64,000 bases of DNA. Source: Liolophura sinensis. Its lineage: Eukaryota; Mollusca; Polyplacophora; Chitonida; Chitonidae. The stretch is taken from contig NC_088303.1 of assembly GCF_032854445.1 (NCBI RefSeq), forward strand, positions 30,545,265 through 30,609,264, in the 5' to 3' direction. The translations under genes were made by a program, and so were the position numbers. Of this stretch, positions 22,972 to 39,216 are shown in pieces (the first letter of the stretch is position 1; each line of letters begins with the position of its first letter). Below the pieces are notes generated by a model. It was not told where the DNA came from. It saw only the letters and a program-made list of their open reading frames with translations, and did no database searches.

Positions 22972-23238
22972 CACTAAAAAAAAATAATCTATTAAGTTTA
23001 ACAGAAAGTCTGTTGTCTGCGTGATGCTAGAACTTGAATGTAGTCTGTTATTATATCACAATATTGTGTCATATTTGGCATAATATTCTGTTAGTCTAAT
23101 AGAATCTTTATGTTGAAATAATAAAATAGATGTGTTGTATTTAACCGAATAATCTGCTGCATGCAATAGTAGAATAATTTATAGTATCGCTCAGACAACA
23201 GACTTCCTGTTAAATTTAACAGATTATATTTTTGAGAG
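22972..23238. mobile_element. palindromic MITE, second copy, TA target
   Basis: It is the same element as 13868-14120. The TIRs are CACTAAAAAAAAATAATCT and, reversed, CTCTCAAAAATATAATCTG, with the internal AGTCTGTTGTCTG block at both ends. TA flanks it at 22970-22971 and 23239-23240. It is 267 bp long. Confidence 0.88.
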
Positions 23239-25479
23239 TACCCTTTTCTACAAAGCAACTGAATCTTGTCCTCATGTGCAAGAGAATCTTTTCTCTGCTT
23301 AGCAGCACACCTGACCTACATGTACAGGCCTATACACAAGGACCTACAGCAAATAGAATAACGTTCCATAAAGTTGCACGAAATCACCGATAATGTTATT
23401 TACAGTTCCACCAACTAATTGTACTGAGCTGAAGGCTAAAACTAAGTCAGTGACAATCTCTGGAAATTCTATCTCACTAATATTATATAGCTTAGTCAGT
23501 TATGATCGGCTATAAATCACCCATTTGTTCTAAACATTTCTTGCAGCAGGAAAATTATACATTTGGCTGGTAAGAGGTTTCATGAAATTATAAGTTTGTA
23601 TTTCTGTAGGCCTATACATGTATCCAGCAGAGATGATATATGAATACAATGGGAATGGACGTTTGCACATCCAAAACTAAGATCGAGAAAATAAGACGAG
23701 TCATTTCCAATAGAGATCAAGGCCCAATTATTTAAACCTGGATTAAGACTTAATACTTTTTTTAACTTTAAGCCAGCTCGTCAATTTTGTACTTTGCCTA
23801 AAAATTGTGTTCCAGTATATTAAATATGTACTAAAACTGTTGCTGTTATATTTTGATTTTGGAGAATTACATTAGCTGCTAAGTTTGGCTAAAATATTAA
23901 ATATAAAATATGACTTAATACCAGCATTAGGTTATACACTGTCGTACAACTAGGCCTTTGGCCCTAACGTATGTATATAGTTTGCCTAAGTTCTTCCCTG
24001 GCTCACGTACATGTATTCGAATAGGGTCTTACATACAGCTGTTGCAGTTGAGATGGAAAGGACTCAACTAGGCTGTATAATGGCGGGGCTTCACGCTGTG
24101 TATTGTATTTTATTTTTATTTACTCCATTAATGTCTCATTGAGTATGTTTATTAATTAGCTACCTCGCTGATATAGAGAAATGCATTGTCCGCGCCTAAA
24201 ACAAGTTGGTTTAAAGCGGCGTACTCCTTTATTCTTTCAATATGTCACTATTTCTGCGTAGACCATGTCCGTTGAGCAAAGTCGCACTTGTACATCAAGT
24301 TCGCAAGCACTGAGCGTGGTAGCTGAAAATATGTGTTTTAAACAGATTGGAATTGACCTGTGTAGGCGTTCATGGCCATTGTAATCCTTGTTCTTGATTT
24401 AAATTACCCGAGTCAAAACATGTGATTATCACTGGGAGATGCGCGTATGCCATATTGGCTGTTTGATGGCAGACTTCCTGTGATTGGCCAGTTAAAACGG
24501 GGAACCTGCTTGTAAACTAGAAGCCCCAACCTTAAATGTAGGGAATTAAAAAACATTTTTCCTCCCCCAATTTTTTTTCCACCATGTCTTTTTTTTTTCT
24601 TAAAAAAATCTTTTTTCATTTACACCATGTCACTTTTACGGCTCCTTAAGTAGAACTAACCATAAATCATCTTTACTCTGGGGTCAAAGCAATCAATATA
24701 ATTTTGTTTATAACACGTGATTGGTCACCAAAGAAAATGCGACCATTCGTCCTGGTTGCTTCGACCAAAAATAATAGTTGTTTTCACAATATTCTGGCAA
24801 ACAATAAAAACATGACCAAATTGATCTCGTCATTTTGACCAAAATTATAATGTTGACTTTGACTCTATTCTGTCTGAATTGTTTTATATATTTATTGATA
24901 AGCTAAACTGAATCAAAGTTGTCTTCAGGACCAAGTATCCCACTGCATCAGCGTGGTGGACGCTATTGTGCGGCCTTACCAGTATACAAGGCAGTGTATA
25001 TACCGTGTGATACGTGAATTTTTGCTAATAGAAACCTACAGACTTTAATGATAGTGTTGGAGTTGATGAAAATTATTACAAATCAGCTCATGAATCAGAA
25101 GAAAAGAAATGGTTTAATTAATATAAAAACCGAATTAAAAAAAAACAAAACAAAAAAACAAAACAGAAATAAATCTTATAAATTATAAAATATATATATA
25201 TATATAAAGGCAAAAATCTTTACCTTGCTTTATTACAGGTTACTTTGATCCAGCGTTCGCCATGTTGACCCTGGCCTGGTAACTACAGGTTTTTCTGAAG
25301 CTCAAACCAGGAAAAGGTACTTCAGAATGAAAACCCGTTTTAATATATACTGCAAATACATGCCATTGGTTCCAAGGGTATTTTACAATATAGGTTTTAT
25401 TATGATTATTTTAATTGAGTTTTATTACTTAAAAACTCACGTACGTTCTGTATTTTTCTGTTTTTGGGGAACGTACGGA

Positions 25480-26040
25480 GGGAGAGACTGCATCCAATTC
25501 TGTTGGGGCCAGTGGCCAGGACGTTTGAAGCGATCCGGCGATCCAGCCACGTTCCAGACGCTGAAGATTCCGGCGTCGGCGCTGGCCTGGTCGTCCAGGG
25601 TCGACCAGTACAGGAACCCGGAGTTTCTGGGAGTCTGGTCTCAGGACATCCTGGTTGATGTGATGCTGGACCCAAGACAAGGCATCGACATTGATGTATA
25701 GCGTTTGGGAGGTGGCTTATTGGTGTTATCAGGTGACGTGGTTTGCACCGAACAGGGTACAAACGTCATGTACGGTTTACACTGGGACCCTTAAGCCACT
25801 GGCCGTTTACTGGGGAGGGTGTATGTATCAACAAGCAAACTTTCGATTGTCACAAATTTTTTTGCAAAATTTCTCAGTTTAGCGCACAGAACTCGCTTTT
25901 ATAAATAATTAACCTGTTCACGAAAAGCATTTTCTACAGGGCTGTTCTCGTGTTTCCACAGTCCAAACCCTTCTCATTAACCAGCCGCTAACCATACCAG
26001 TTTTTCACCTTGCGAAATTTCCCATGCGAAAACAAAAAAC
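25480..26040. repeat. GC-rich segment, copy 1 of a duplication
   Basis: A GC-rich island (25480-25720) in AT-rich DNA has long open frames on both strands. The plus-strand frame contains NPEFLGVWSQDILVDVML and then DPRQGIDIDV before a stop. From about 25590 to 26030 it is similar, with gaps, to 27815-28085. No family is recognised with confidence. It could be a decayed coding exon, or part of a dispersed repeat. Confidence 0.5.
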
Positions 26041-26639
26041 ATATTGTGACAATCAAGAAAACTATTTGCACTTTTTTCCTTTTGATATAGATAAAAAAAC
26101 CTAGCACTGGGATATTGCGTCTTTAAGACGAACTTGTATGGTTGGTTTCCAAATAATGCTTTCTTCACCGTAGCACATTTTTCCGTCGTCGGAAACCCTT
26201 TTGGGTTGACAGCGAGCCGGATTCTTGGCAATAGTCACTGGCCCTAGAATTTCACACACACATTCAGGGGAGAATACTCCCAGACCCAGACCTATACACT
26301 CCCCCTTAAGTTTTATTCTGCTGTCTTCATTCTTTAGAAATAAACTGATTATTTCTCATAAACTATCGATGTCTTACGTTGGTATTTTTTTCACTAACTA
26401 TATATAGAGACGGATTGATTGGTTGGTTGATTGGAGATACTCAGTTTAGAATCAGATCACAGGGTAAAGATTTGCTAGTAAAGAAGTATTTTATATACAT
26501 TTACATTCCAGTAATTTTAGTATCGAGATATTTTGTAAGAGATTTATTTATTTACTTTACAAATTTGATTGTGTTTAATGGCGTGTATGACAGCGTGGGA
26601 ATGAAAATTTATATGCAATGGTAATCGGAATGATCGCAG

Positions 26640-26762
26640 TAAACCACTGCCCTCCAACGGGTACCTAACAAACCACCCGAGCCGAGTATGAATGAACGAG
26701 GGCCGGATTCGAACATGTGATCTCACTGGTCAATGGTGTGACAATCGCACCGAGTCGCCCTT
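26640..26762 (-). mobile_element. tRNA-derived SINE, different head
   Basis: The minus strand reads GGGCGACTCGGTGCGATTGTC..CATGTTCGAATCCGGCCC, a tRNA-like A-box/B-box arrangement. It is followed by a short body ending in ttggagggcagtggttta. The head is distinct from families A and B. Only one copy is seen. Confidence 0.5.
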
Positions 26763-26984
26763 AAGCCCTCTTAACAAACGGTGTCCTCCAGCAAATGTGT
26801 TTCTCACCACATAACATGAACGTCTTCGTTCAAGGACATTAACGAGACCATTCAGCTCCCGACCCAGGAACACAAAAGTCATGCAGAGGTTCACTACGTC
26901 CATATCATTGCAAAGATGTCAGCTGGCAGCATCTGTCGACATAACTGTATCTGGGCGGAGGAGAACATTCACTCCGGTCACATA

Positions 26985-27440
26985 TTTGATACATGCACAG
27001 TTGCCAGCGGGTGAGATTTGTTGGGTCTCTTGCTGAGGAACACAAAGGACAGAGGAGAAAATTTAGCTTCCGACACAGGAACACAGCGGGCAGAGGAGAA
27101 CATTCAGCCTTTGACTAAAAAACACAGCAGGAAGAGGAGAACATTCAGCCTGCGACTCAAAAACACAGCGGGAAGAGGAGAACATTCAGCCTGCCACTCA
27201 AAAACACAGCGGGAAGAGGAGAACATTCAGCCTGCCACTCAAAAACACAGCGGGAAGAGGAGAACATTCAGCCTGCCACTCAAAAACACAGCGGGAAGAG
27301 AACATTCAGCCTGCGACTCAGTAACACAGAAGAGAACGTTTACTCCGGTTACATACCTGACACATTTACAGTTGCCAGCGAACAGCATTTGTGGCGATAA
27401 CTGTATCTTGCTCAGGAACACAGCGGGCAGAGGAGAACAG
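26985..27440. repeat. 41-bp minisatellite
   Basis: Units containing aacacagcgggaagaggag and aacattcagcctgc repeat at exactly 41 bp near 27121, 27162, 27203, 27244 and 27285, with diverged units on both sides. The period is not a multiple of three, so the 147-codon open frame across it reads three phases in turn and is not a protein. Confidence 0.9.
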
Positions 27441-27737
27441 ATGCCAGCGAACCGGATTTGAAAGGGAATAAGTGTTCTTCGTGTATATAATACCACGTAT
27501 TAGTCTATAACCACATGTATGCAACCACGTAACTTGCAAAACATCTAACGTGTGGTTGCAGATAGATTCAATCAGTTAAGGCCTCAATCTTCCCATTTGA
27601 ATTTTAATAAATGAAAATCCGTGATATCTTAAATATTAGAAGTATAACATATTCATTGCAGAGTGACATAATTTTAATTGTCGTATTATAGAACAGTTTA
27701 ATGGACTTTATACGCGGACTATATATGTGATTATTCA

Positions 27738-27762
27738 ACACACACACACACACACACACAAA
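27738..27762. repeat. (CA)n microsatellite
   Basis: A run of about 11 CA dinucleotides. Confidence 0.9.
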
Positions 27763-27814
27763 ATCACTGATCAACGTTAAAACCATATTTTATCGACGTC
27801 ATATCTTTTTTTGT

Positions 27815-28085
27815 TTTAAGGGTCGACCCGCATGGAAATCCGGAGTTTCTGGGAGTTCGGTCCCAGGACATCCGGGTTAATGCGGTGCTGAACCCCGGAC
27901 AAGGTATCGACATCAATGTACAGCGTCTGGGTCTAGCACGCGGCCATTGGGCGTCTACTGGGAAGCGTGTATGTATCAAGCAAACTTTCGATTGTTACAA
28001 GTGAGTAATTTATTTCCACAGTCCATACCCTTCCCATTAGCCAGTCGCTGACCATACCAGTTTCTCACCGTGATAAATTTCTGGA
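27815..28085. repeat. GC-rich segment, copy 2 of a duplication
   Basis: It is related to 25590-26030. The plus-strand frame reads NPEFLGVRSQDIRVNAVLNP then GQGIDINVQRLG. The copy continues into the shared non-coding part (gtgtatgtatcaa..gcaaactttcgattgt and ..accataccagtttctcacc). Copy 1 has an extra ~130 bp between these blocks. Confidence 0.5.
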
Positions 28086-28092
28086 AAAAAAA

Positions 28093-28380
28093 GTGAGTGA
28101 GTGAATGAGTGCTTGGGCTTAAACGTCATACTCAACAATCCTTAGAGTGCATGTAAATGTGCCTCCTACTTGCAGGACGGATTCCCACCGCTCTTTTATC
28201 TAGTGCTGCTTCACTGAGACGCCCGCCCGAACCATTATACTGATACGGGTAAACCAGTCATTGTACTATCCCCTTACAACCTCCTCTTTTAAGGTCTTGG
28301 GTGTGACTCGCCGCAGGATTGACCCTAGATTTACTGCTCCCGAAGCGGGGCTCTACCAACTGTGCTATCGGGGCCGGTCT
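28093..28380 (-). mobile_element. SINE family B, near full length
   Basis: The tail is (gtga)n and the head GGCTCTACCAACTGTGCTATC. An internal deletion removes the cagtcatatgacgac block present in other copies. Confidence 0.9.
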
Positions 28381-28909
28381 CCGGTGGGGAGAAAAATCAG
28401 TACTGGGTAAAAAGCACAAAAAGAGGAGAAAACTAGCCAAATACCCTATCAGGAAGAGCCTCGTGTACTTATGATAACCTTCGCTACTATAATTTGTTTG
28501 CCAATGAATTCTAATCAAGAAGTGTCCCACCTCCATCATAACATATAGAAAAATCTACTTTTGTAAAATTTTCAAATTCATAATGGTCCATCAGTGTTTA
28601 TTAATGGAATGGGAGACTCGAGTGCGAGCTACACAGAGCGTCCAAATGACAGTAGAGCGCGTCGTTTTCTTCTGTGACGTTGTAGTGCGTGTGTATATAT
28701 GTTTCATGAGCACGCCTTCTCAGATAATTATGACGTAATAAAAGAAAGAACAAATGAGTTCACAGCTTTGGACTCTGTGTACCTTTAATAGCGCCATCTG
28801 ACGTCGGGGGTAGGGAACCAGTAATGGACCGTCTTGATATAGACGGCAAGATGTTCTACTAGTTACGACGTCACAATGACCTCCATGTATCCGAGGCATA
28901 TAATCCAGT

Positions 28910-29095
28910 TACCGTTCACACCACACACACAAACCGGCTCAAGACCTGAAACAGGCTTAAAGCCACGTCGACAACAGGGGCAAATAAACCGGATTAAATG
29001 CCCCGCTTTGGGGTTACACGAGCGACGTTAAACTGGCTCAAAGCTATTTTCGGATTTAACCAGCTTAACTTTGTCCGTGTGAACAGGATGTCAAT
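28910..29095. mobile_element. possible small inverted-repeat element
   Basis: CCGTTCACACCACACACACA on the left and, as reverse complement, CTGTTCACACGGACAAAG on the right form imperfect inverted ends. The interior has repeated ggcttaa/ggattaaa words. This is suggestive only; no second copy was found. Confidence 0.35.
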
Positions 29096-29442
29096 AGTGC
29101 ACGAAATCAGGACGGAATCCTGCAAAGAGAAACAGTCGTTGGTTCGCAATGATGTTGCAAAGAAGCAAGAAATTTTTAGGTGAAGGAGTGAAAACAGCAT
29201 TCAAATCGTACCATGCTTGTATCGGGCCTATACATTGTCGATAATAAAAATATGTATTTCAGTTGACACACGTGTGGAGCGTGTATTCTGTACATTTTAC
29301 TTCGAAAACTTGAGCTGACCTTCAAGCTGACGCATGAATGATAGACACAACCAGAGATTTCGCTTTCCGTTTCAATGCGCTTTCAAAATTAGAATGATCG
29401 GCAAACTCGTAACGTCTTGATGCATTCACCTCGAAACACTGA

Positions 29443-29677
29443 TTTTATTTATTTATTTGATTGGTGTTTTATGCCGTACTCAAGAATATTTCAATTTTAC
29501 GATGGCGTTCATCATTATGGTGGGAAGAAACCAGGCAGAGCCCGAGGTAAACACATGACCATCCGCAGGCTGCTGAAGACCTTCCCACGAACGGCCTTAG
29601 AGGAAGCCAACATGAGCTGGACTTGAATTCACAACGACTGCATGGGCGAGAGCTCATGGGTCATTACGGAGGCTCCT
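29443..29677 (-). mobile_element. SINE family A, near full length
   Basis: It runs from the (ttta)n tail to a degraded head (tcattacggaggctcctc). Part of the head between B box and A box is missing. Confidence 0.88.
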
Positions 29678-29880
29678 CTAAAGGCTGATGAGAATTAGAT
29701 GTTTTCATCACAGTAATATGGTTCGAGTCCTCAAATATGGTTCATTCCTTTGGGGGGGTGGGGTCAAATAAAAATATATCCGTTGAAAATTTAACGCCTT
29801 TCTTGCCCCCAGCATTTTCGCTATATAAGGAGTGTGGCATGTACATACTGGAATAGGAGATGTGTGATGATGTAAATTAA

Positions 29881-30131
29881 ATTATTTATTTATTATTTAG
29901 TTATTTATTTATTTGATTGGTGTTTTACGCCGTACTCAAGAATATTTCACTTAAACGAGGAAACCGGGCAGAGCCCGGTGGAAACCCACGACCATCCGCA
30001 GGTTGTTGCCAGACCTTCCCACGTGCGGCTGGAGAGGAAGTTAGCATGAGCTGCACTTGAACTTACGGTGACCGCATTGGTGAGAGGCTCCTGGGTCATT
30101 ACGCTGCGCTATAGCGCGCTAACGAACTGAG
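29881..30131 (-). mobile_element. SINE family A, near full length
   Basis: It runs from tail to ATTACGCTGCGCTATAGCGCG and the gctaacgaactgag head. A deletion removes the GGCGGCCAGCATTATGGTGG block. AAATTAAA-type words on both sides may be its target duplication. Confidence 0.88.
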
Positions 30132-30559
30132 AAATTAAAATTATGTCGTACTATATATTGACGCGCAGGTACATATGCTACACCATCATGTAGACATATA
30201 TTCTTGGCTATATACAGAAATTTCTGTGGAGCCGGTCTTATTTGATTTTAAAAGACAATAATCAAACTGCAATTCATGCAAAAGTAGCTTCTATTGACAA
30301 CTTTACAATGATTTAAAATAAGAACGAGAGAGCAATTTACAGCTAGTAATTCAATACGTCTTCTTAAACAAGAAACCCATTTCATGATTCAAACAATTAA
30401 ATATATTTTAAAAATATTAAATGGGATTTTTACCCATATAATTTTTTGGGAAGAGTCCTTTTGAACGACATACATTAGTGTACCACATATATAATAAGAC
30501 GTTGTGTATAAATATTTGTATATAGAACACTGACCATATGGCCATCTACGTTCGTGGAT

Positions 30560-30669
30560 ATCAGCAACCTGCGGATGGTCGTGGTTTTCCCCCTGGCTCT
30601 TCCCGGTATAAGTGAAATATTCTTGAGTACAGCGTAAAACACCAATCAAATAAATAAATAAATAAATAC
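30560..30669 (+). mobile_element. SINE family A, internally deleted 3' half
   Basis: CAGCAACCTGCGGATGGTCG is joined directly to cccggtataagtgaaatattc, skipping ~30 bp of the body. The tail is (aaat)n. Confidence 0.85.
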
Positions 30670-31099
30670 GGCCATTTATATCACGGATCTACAGGAATCG
30701 TGCATGTACGGTCTTCCGTGTAAGAGCCTATCAGAGGATAGTCCATAAAGACACTCTTTTTGGCGAAGGGGTTCGTCATGGTAGCTGATGACTACAGGCC
30801 CCTACCAGTTTTGTTTCAGTGTTTTAATGTACTACTATGTACTACTATTAGCACTACAGGAGCCAGATAAACATTTAGCAGAGGCATGTACATGTAAATC
30901 ACAGGAGTTAGGTAATCCCCCGCACTCAGTGAGTCAATCCCTTATTCATTGCATGGAAACAAAGAAATAAAACACGACAGTGGTGCATGGTTTGCAACGA
31001 GTTTTGTAAAATTTTAGGTATTTCGAATTTTCATGATTTTCATAACTTAAGTGAGTGCATGAGTAATGGTAAATTAAATTTACTCAACGGTTTTACCTT

Positions 31100-31102
<3 letters not shown>

Positions 31103-31179
<77 letters not shown>
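31103..31179. repeat. (TA)n microsatellite
   Basis: About 38 uninterrupted TA dinucleotides. A poly-C/(CA)n tract follows at 31307-31342. Confidence 0.95.
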
Positions 31180-31183
<4 letters not shown>

Positions 31184-31698
31184 GCCTAACAATAAACTTG
31201 ATTAAGGAAATGTATATACATATAGCCTATATGTAGGTCTACTGCAGGGTTCAGCCCTAATTTAACTCACTGCTATATAGGAATAAACTGTTGAATTAAA
31301 CTGCAATCCCCCCCCCCCCCCCCCACCACACACACACACACTTCCTTGTCCTTCCCTGTCAGTATAAGTTCTCAAGAAGTTTACAGTTTTACTTTCGTTA
31401 TGCGAGATTATAATACGCTATCATACATGTTAGTATGAGTCAGGTTGCGATATGCATAGGTCTGTTCATTCAGCCCGAAACAATATACATTGTATAAATA
31501 CTTAATTTAAGTATTTAATTCGTTATAACATTGTGTAAGTTTTCGCAATAGGCTTTGCCTCACTTTGGGTTACTCAACAGTATGGCCTTCTCACCTCTAC
31601 CCATACAAAAGACAACAGGTGGTGAGTCAAGGACAGATTTGACTGAGCGAAGGAAACAAAGATTTGATATGAATGCAATATTACGCAACAAAATCGAA

Positions 31699-31737
31699 TC
31701 ACGTGGCTAACACTAACACTACACACAGACACGTGAC
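31699..31737 (+). promoter_or_regulatory. paired CACGTG E-boxes upstream of GABARAP
   Basis: TCACGTGGC (CACGTG at 31700-31705) and ACACGTGACG (31730-31735) lie 30 bp apart, about 335 bp before the GABARAP start codon. Both resemble the CLEAR core GTCACGTGAC used by MiT/TFE factors on autophagy and lysosome genes in other animals. Use here is inferred. Confidence 0.4.
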
Positions 31738-32014
31738 GTTGCAATGTATGTGTGGCGATGTAATGTATAACTCGTGACTTTGTATTCCTACACTGTTTAA
31801 CTAATTAAAATACATAAAATATCGTTAATAACAGATTAAGACCAACTGCAAGACACCATAACAGATTCCATATCATTAGAGTTTTATTAGACATTGTACA
31901 AGGGCCGAGTGTCCGTTTCTTTACCGAACTATTTTGTTTTGGCGCAGTAATATACCAGGAAGTTGGTTTTCCAAAACAAAACAGCTGCCATATTTACTGA
32001 CGGAACAGGGTTGA

Positions 32015-36034
<4,020 letters not shown>

Positions 36035-37110
36035 AAAGTGAAGTGGAGATTTTGAACAGTGGAACTGTGTACATGTTGTGGAAGCCACTCTTTGAGTGTT
36101 AGGCTTGGGGTTTGTTGATACATAAACCTATGTATGAATGAGCTTTTAAGTGTAAATAGTAAATGAGTATATATGTATTTGTTTGTTTTTTTTAAGGTTA
36201 TTTTTCAGCCACCCATGCATTTGTGGGTGTTGATGAGGGTTGGTGTTGATACCACAAAATTAAATTTACCTGTTTACCTGTATCCTCTAGTTAGGGATAC
36301 AGATCCTTAATTACATCTCCTACTCTGTATATGAAGTTCCCTGAAAATGTACTCTTGTGAAGAATTTATTAGGCTATTTTCTGTCTTTGTATCTGTTTGG
36401 TGGTAGTAAAATGGGATAAGAACCTGTTTGACCATAAAGGTTTGTGATGTAATTTATCTTAATGTCTGCCATGGTTTGTTTATAAACACACCTCTTTAGC
36501 CCGTATACCCTGTGTATAATTATTTAATGTAATGTAGTAATTAGAAACTTGTTTGGTTTGCATGAAAGTCATGTGTGGTTTAATTCATATTTTTACCTCA
36601 AGATCTAACCAACCCCCGTCATACCACTTGCAGATGAAAATATATGTATTTGGCCTTGCCCTGTTTAAAAGGCATTGTCCCCACTTTAGGATGTACCCAG
36701 AGTAATCTGTTTACAAAGTGAAAATTAAATTCTTTCGATGCTTAGCTCAGAAGGCAAAATATTGTGATTTCCTAGGCGAGCTTTCATGTACAGTTCTTCA
36801 GTGTCTACTGCTATTCAGATTAACTTACTTTCTCTTTGGTACATTCTGTATACTTGTAAATATTATCTTCTCAAGTTTTTTTAAGGTATACAAAGGCCAT
36901 ATCATTTAATTACTAGTGAACTATGTTACCACCTGAATTTGTAAACCATTATTTAACGGAATGCTTTTTTGTTGGCCTTGTAATGAAGTAGAATCTGTCA
37001 GGATGTACAATTGTCAGTCATGTCTTCACGGTAGCATGGCATCACCCGCCCTTGTAGAAAGCATTTATTCTCACAGCATATGTAACATTTGTTGAATAAA
37101 CACTTCACCT
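36035..37110 (+). other. GABARAP: GABARAP 3' UTR (inferred)
   Basis: Repeat-poor sequence follows the stop codon as far as gttgAATAAAcac at 37095-37100, the first strong polyadenylation signal with nothing gene-like before it. Confidence 0.6.
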
Positions 37111-37254
37111 GTCCATGGAACCACTGAAAAGCTTTTTTAATTTATTAGAGCGCAGCCATTTTTAGGTATTGTGAGTGTGGGGGGGGAAAAGTGGCATTGG
37201 TGTTTTTTGTATGGGTCAGTTGAATAAGGTTTTATGTTCAGGTCTGCTAGTCTC

Positions 37255-37510
37255 ACAGTTTTGACATCACCTTTATGAAACTTGATGGGAATGGTGAACA
37301 TGATTTTGACATGGATAGTCAAACAGTTTTCACATTATCTTTATGAAACTTGGTGGGAATAGTGAACAGGATTTGAGGGTTCACTCATTTTGAATAGTAA
37401 GGGATATTTGCTTTTTTAGTTCGCTGTTACAAAGTAAGCTTTTTTGTCTTGGGGTCAGCTGTAGTCAAAGTTTTCACAATATGTTTATTAAACTTGTTGG
37501 ACATTTTAGT
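37255..37510. repeat. degenerate tandem repeat with ctttatgaaacttg
   Basis: Diverged units carry tttatgaaacttg(a/g)tgggaat(a/g)gtgaaca near 37272 and 37340 and a weaker one near 37480. They lie just past the GABARAP 3' UTR. Confidence 0.6.
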
Positions 37511-37552
37511 TGATGTTTTTGTTTTGGCTTGTTGTCTCAGTGGGCAGCACCC

Positions 37553-37652
37553 GATAAAAGAGCGGTGGAAATCCACCGTGCATAAACAGAGGTACAGTGC
37601 ATCACACACTCTAAGGACTCCTTGTTGTCATGTGATGAAAAATTGTCAAGCT
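37553..37652 (+). mobile_element. SINE family B, 3' fragment
   Basis: It matches gataaaagagcggtggaaat through gtcatgtgatgaaaaattgtc of family B and lacks the (CACT)n tail. Confidence 0.75.
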
Positions 37653-38119
37653 GTCGGGTTTCTCATAACCCTTGTTTTATGTAGACTTCCCCTGACCTGA
37701 TTTTGTTTGACAGTTGTAGTTGAGAAATGGTTCTGCTGACCCTGGCTTGTACGTCACCAGTGAAATGTTTCTTTTCATTACTGGAGTAGTCTGATGCGCC
37801 CCGATAACTCCATCAATATCTACTGAAAATCCGCGAAGATGATCTTGAACAAAGCAGGTTTGAGCGTGAGCCTACATCAGAAGATTTGTCCAGTAGGTCT
37901 ACATGTACAATGTACATATGCCTGGCGAACAACGATGATTTCCACTGTTTCAGCCATCTGTTAGATGAGTGAAATATTCTTATTGTCAATTTTAATCATA
38001 CATGTATACCTTGATCAGATTACAACAAATAATTTTTAGTATTTGCCTGACATCATATTTCACTAGTTTTACATGTAGATGAAGGTGCATTGTCCCCTAA
38101 CAAGGATCAAAAAGGTGTG

Positions 38120-38690
38120 TCGAAATTGTGGTGTTTACTGATCAGGCAGATGTGACAAGAAATGATTAAACCTGACGAGAAATGAGCAAACAGGTGTGAT
38201 GAGAAACGATCAAACAGGTGCGATGAGAAACGATCAAACAGGTGTGATGAAAAATGATCAAACATGTAATGAGAGTTGAAAAAACAGGTGTGACAAGAAA
38301 TGATCAAATATTTGTGACGAGAGATGATCAAACAGGTGTGCTCAAATCTTGATCACACAAGTGTCATCAAATCCTGATCAAACTTTTGTCCAAATGATGG
38401 TGAACAGCTGTGCTCAAATAATGATCACACGTGCGATGAGAATCCATGGTATGTAAATGCTATGAACATGTGTGGTAAATTAATGATGGTGAACAGGTGT
38501 GGCTCAAATCATGAGTGCACAGCTGGGTTCTAACAGGTATGGCAAATGAAGTTTCAAGCAGGTGTAAACAAATGATGATCACACAGGTTTGTTCAACTGA
38601 TGATCACACCTAAATGATTATATGAGTTTGCCGAACACAATCAAAAGGGTATGCCCAAATGATGATCAAATGGGGGTGCCCATATGATTG
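38120..38690. repeat. degenerate ~27-bp array, atgatcaaacaggtgtg
   Basis: Units such as gagaaacgatcaaacaggtg and aaatgatcaaacaggtgtga repeat at ~26-28 bp in 38140-38340. More diverged relatives (aaatgatgatcacacaggt) extend to ~38690. Confidence 0.8.
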
Positions 38691-38868
38691 ATTGATTTAT
38701 TGGATTGGTGTTTCAAGAATTAAGAATATTTTACAACAGCAGCTAGCATTATGGTGGAAGGAAACTGGGCTCTGAACCCCATGACCATCCACAGGTTGCT
38801 GCCAGACCTTCCCACACATGGGCGGAGAGGAAGCCAGCAAGAGCTGCACTTGAGCTCACAGCAACAGT
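38690..38868 (-). mobile_element. SINE family A, diverged copy
   Basis: The body from ggattggtgtttcaagaatt to gagctgcacttgagctcacag is clear. Several small deletions remove the TACGCCGTACTC and CTTATACGACGGC parts. Confidence 0.8.
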
Positions 38869-39216
38869 ATTTCTGAGATTCACTTTGGTTGCTGGAGTTC
38901 AACTCAAACATGCAACCCTGTAGGCCAAGCCTACCTACAATTTTACCCATGACCAAGCTGCACATTTTGCCTCATTATTGGTAGAATTCTACTGATCATA
39001 GGTGTTTTGAGGTTTGCTTGACAGCTAAGATGATATCCTACAGGAGAAATGTAATTTTCAGTAACAAAAATATTACAGTAAGATATTTATTTGCCTTTAA
39101 AAATGTCTTAATTTTGAGTGAAATTTAAGGTCATTTACTGTATGGTTTTCAACTCCATGAAACCACAACAATTCCAATAAATAATATATACAAGTGTGAT
39201 ATATTACATGTGCGGT

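Noticed and set aside
24540-24620. poly-T and lysine-rich frame near a pyrimidine tract
   Set aside because: Low-complexity homopolymer sequence with no exon structure.
27018-27461. 147-codon lysine- and glutamate-rich frame
   Set aside because: It reads a 41-bp minisatellite in changing phases, with no start context or splice partners.
30987-31181. open frame ending in a long Ile-Tyr run
   Set aside because: It is the translation of the (TA)n microsatellite.
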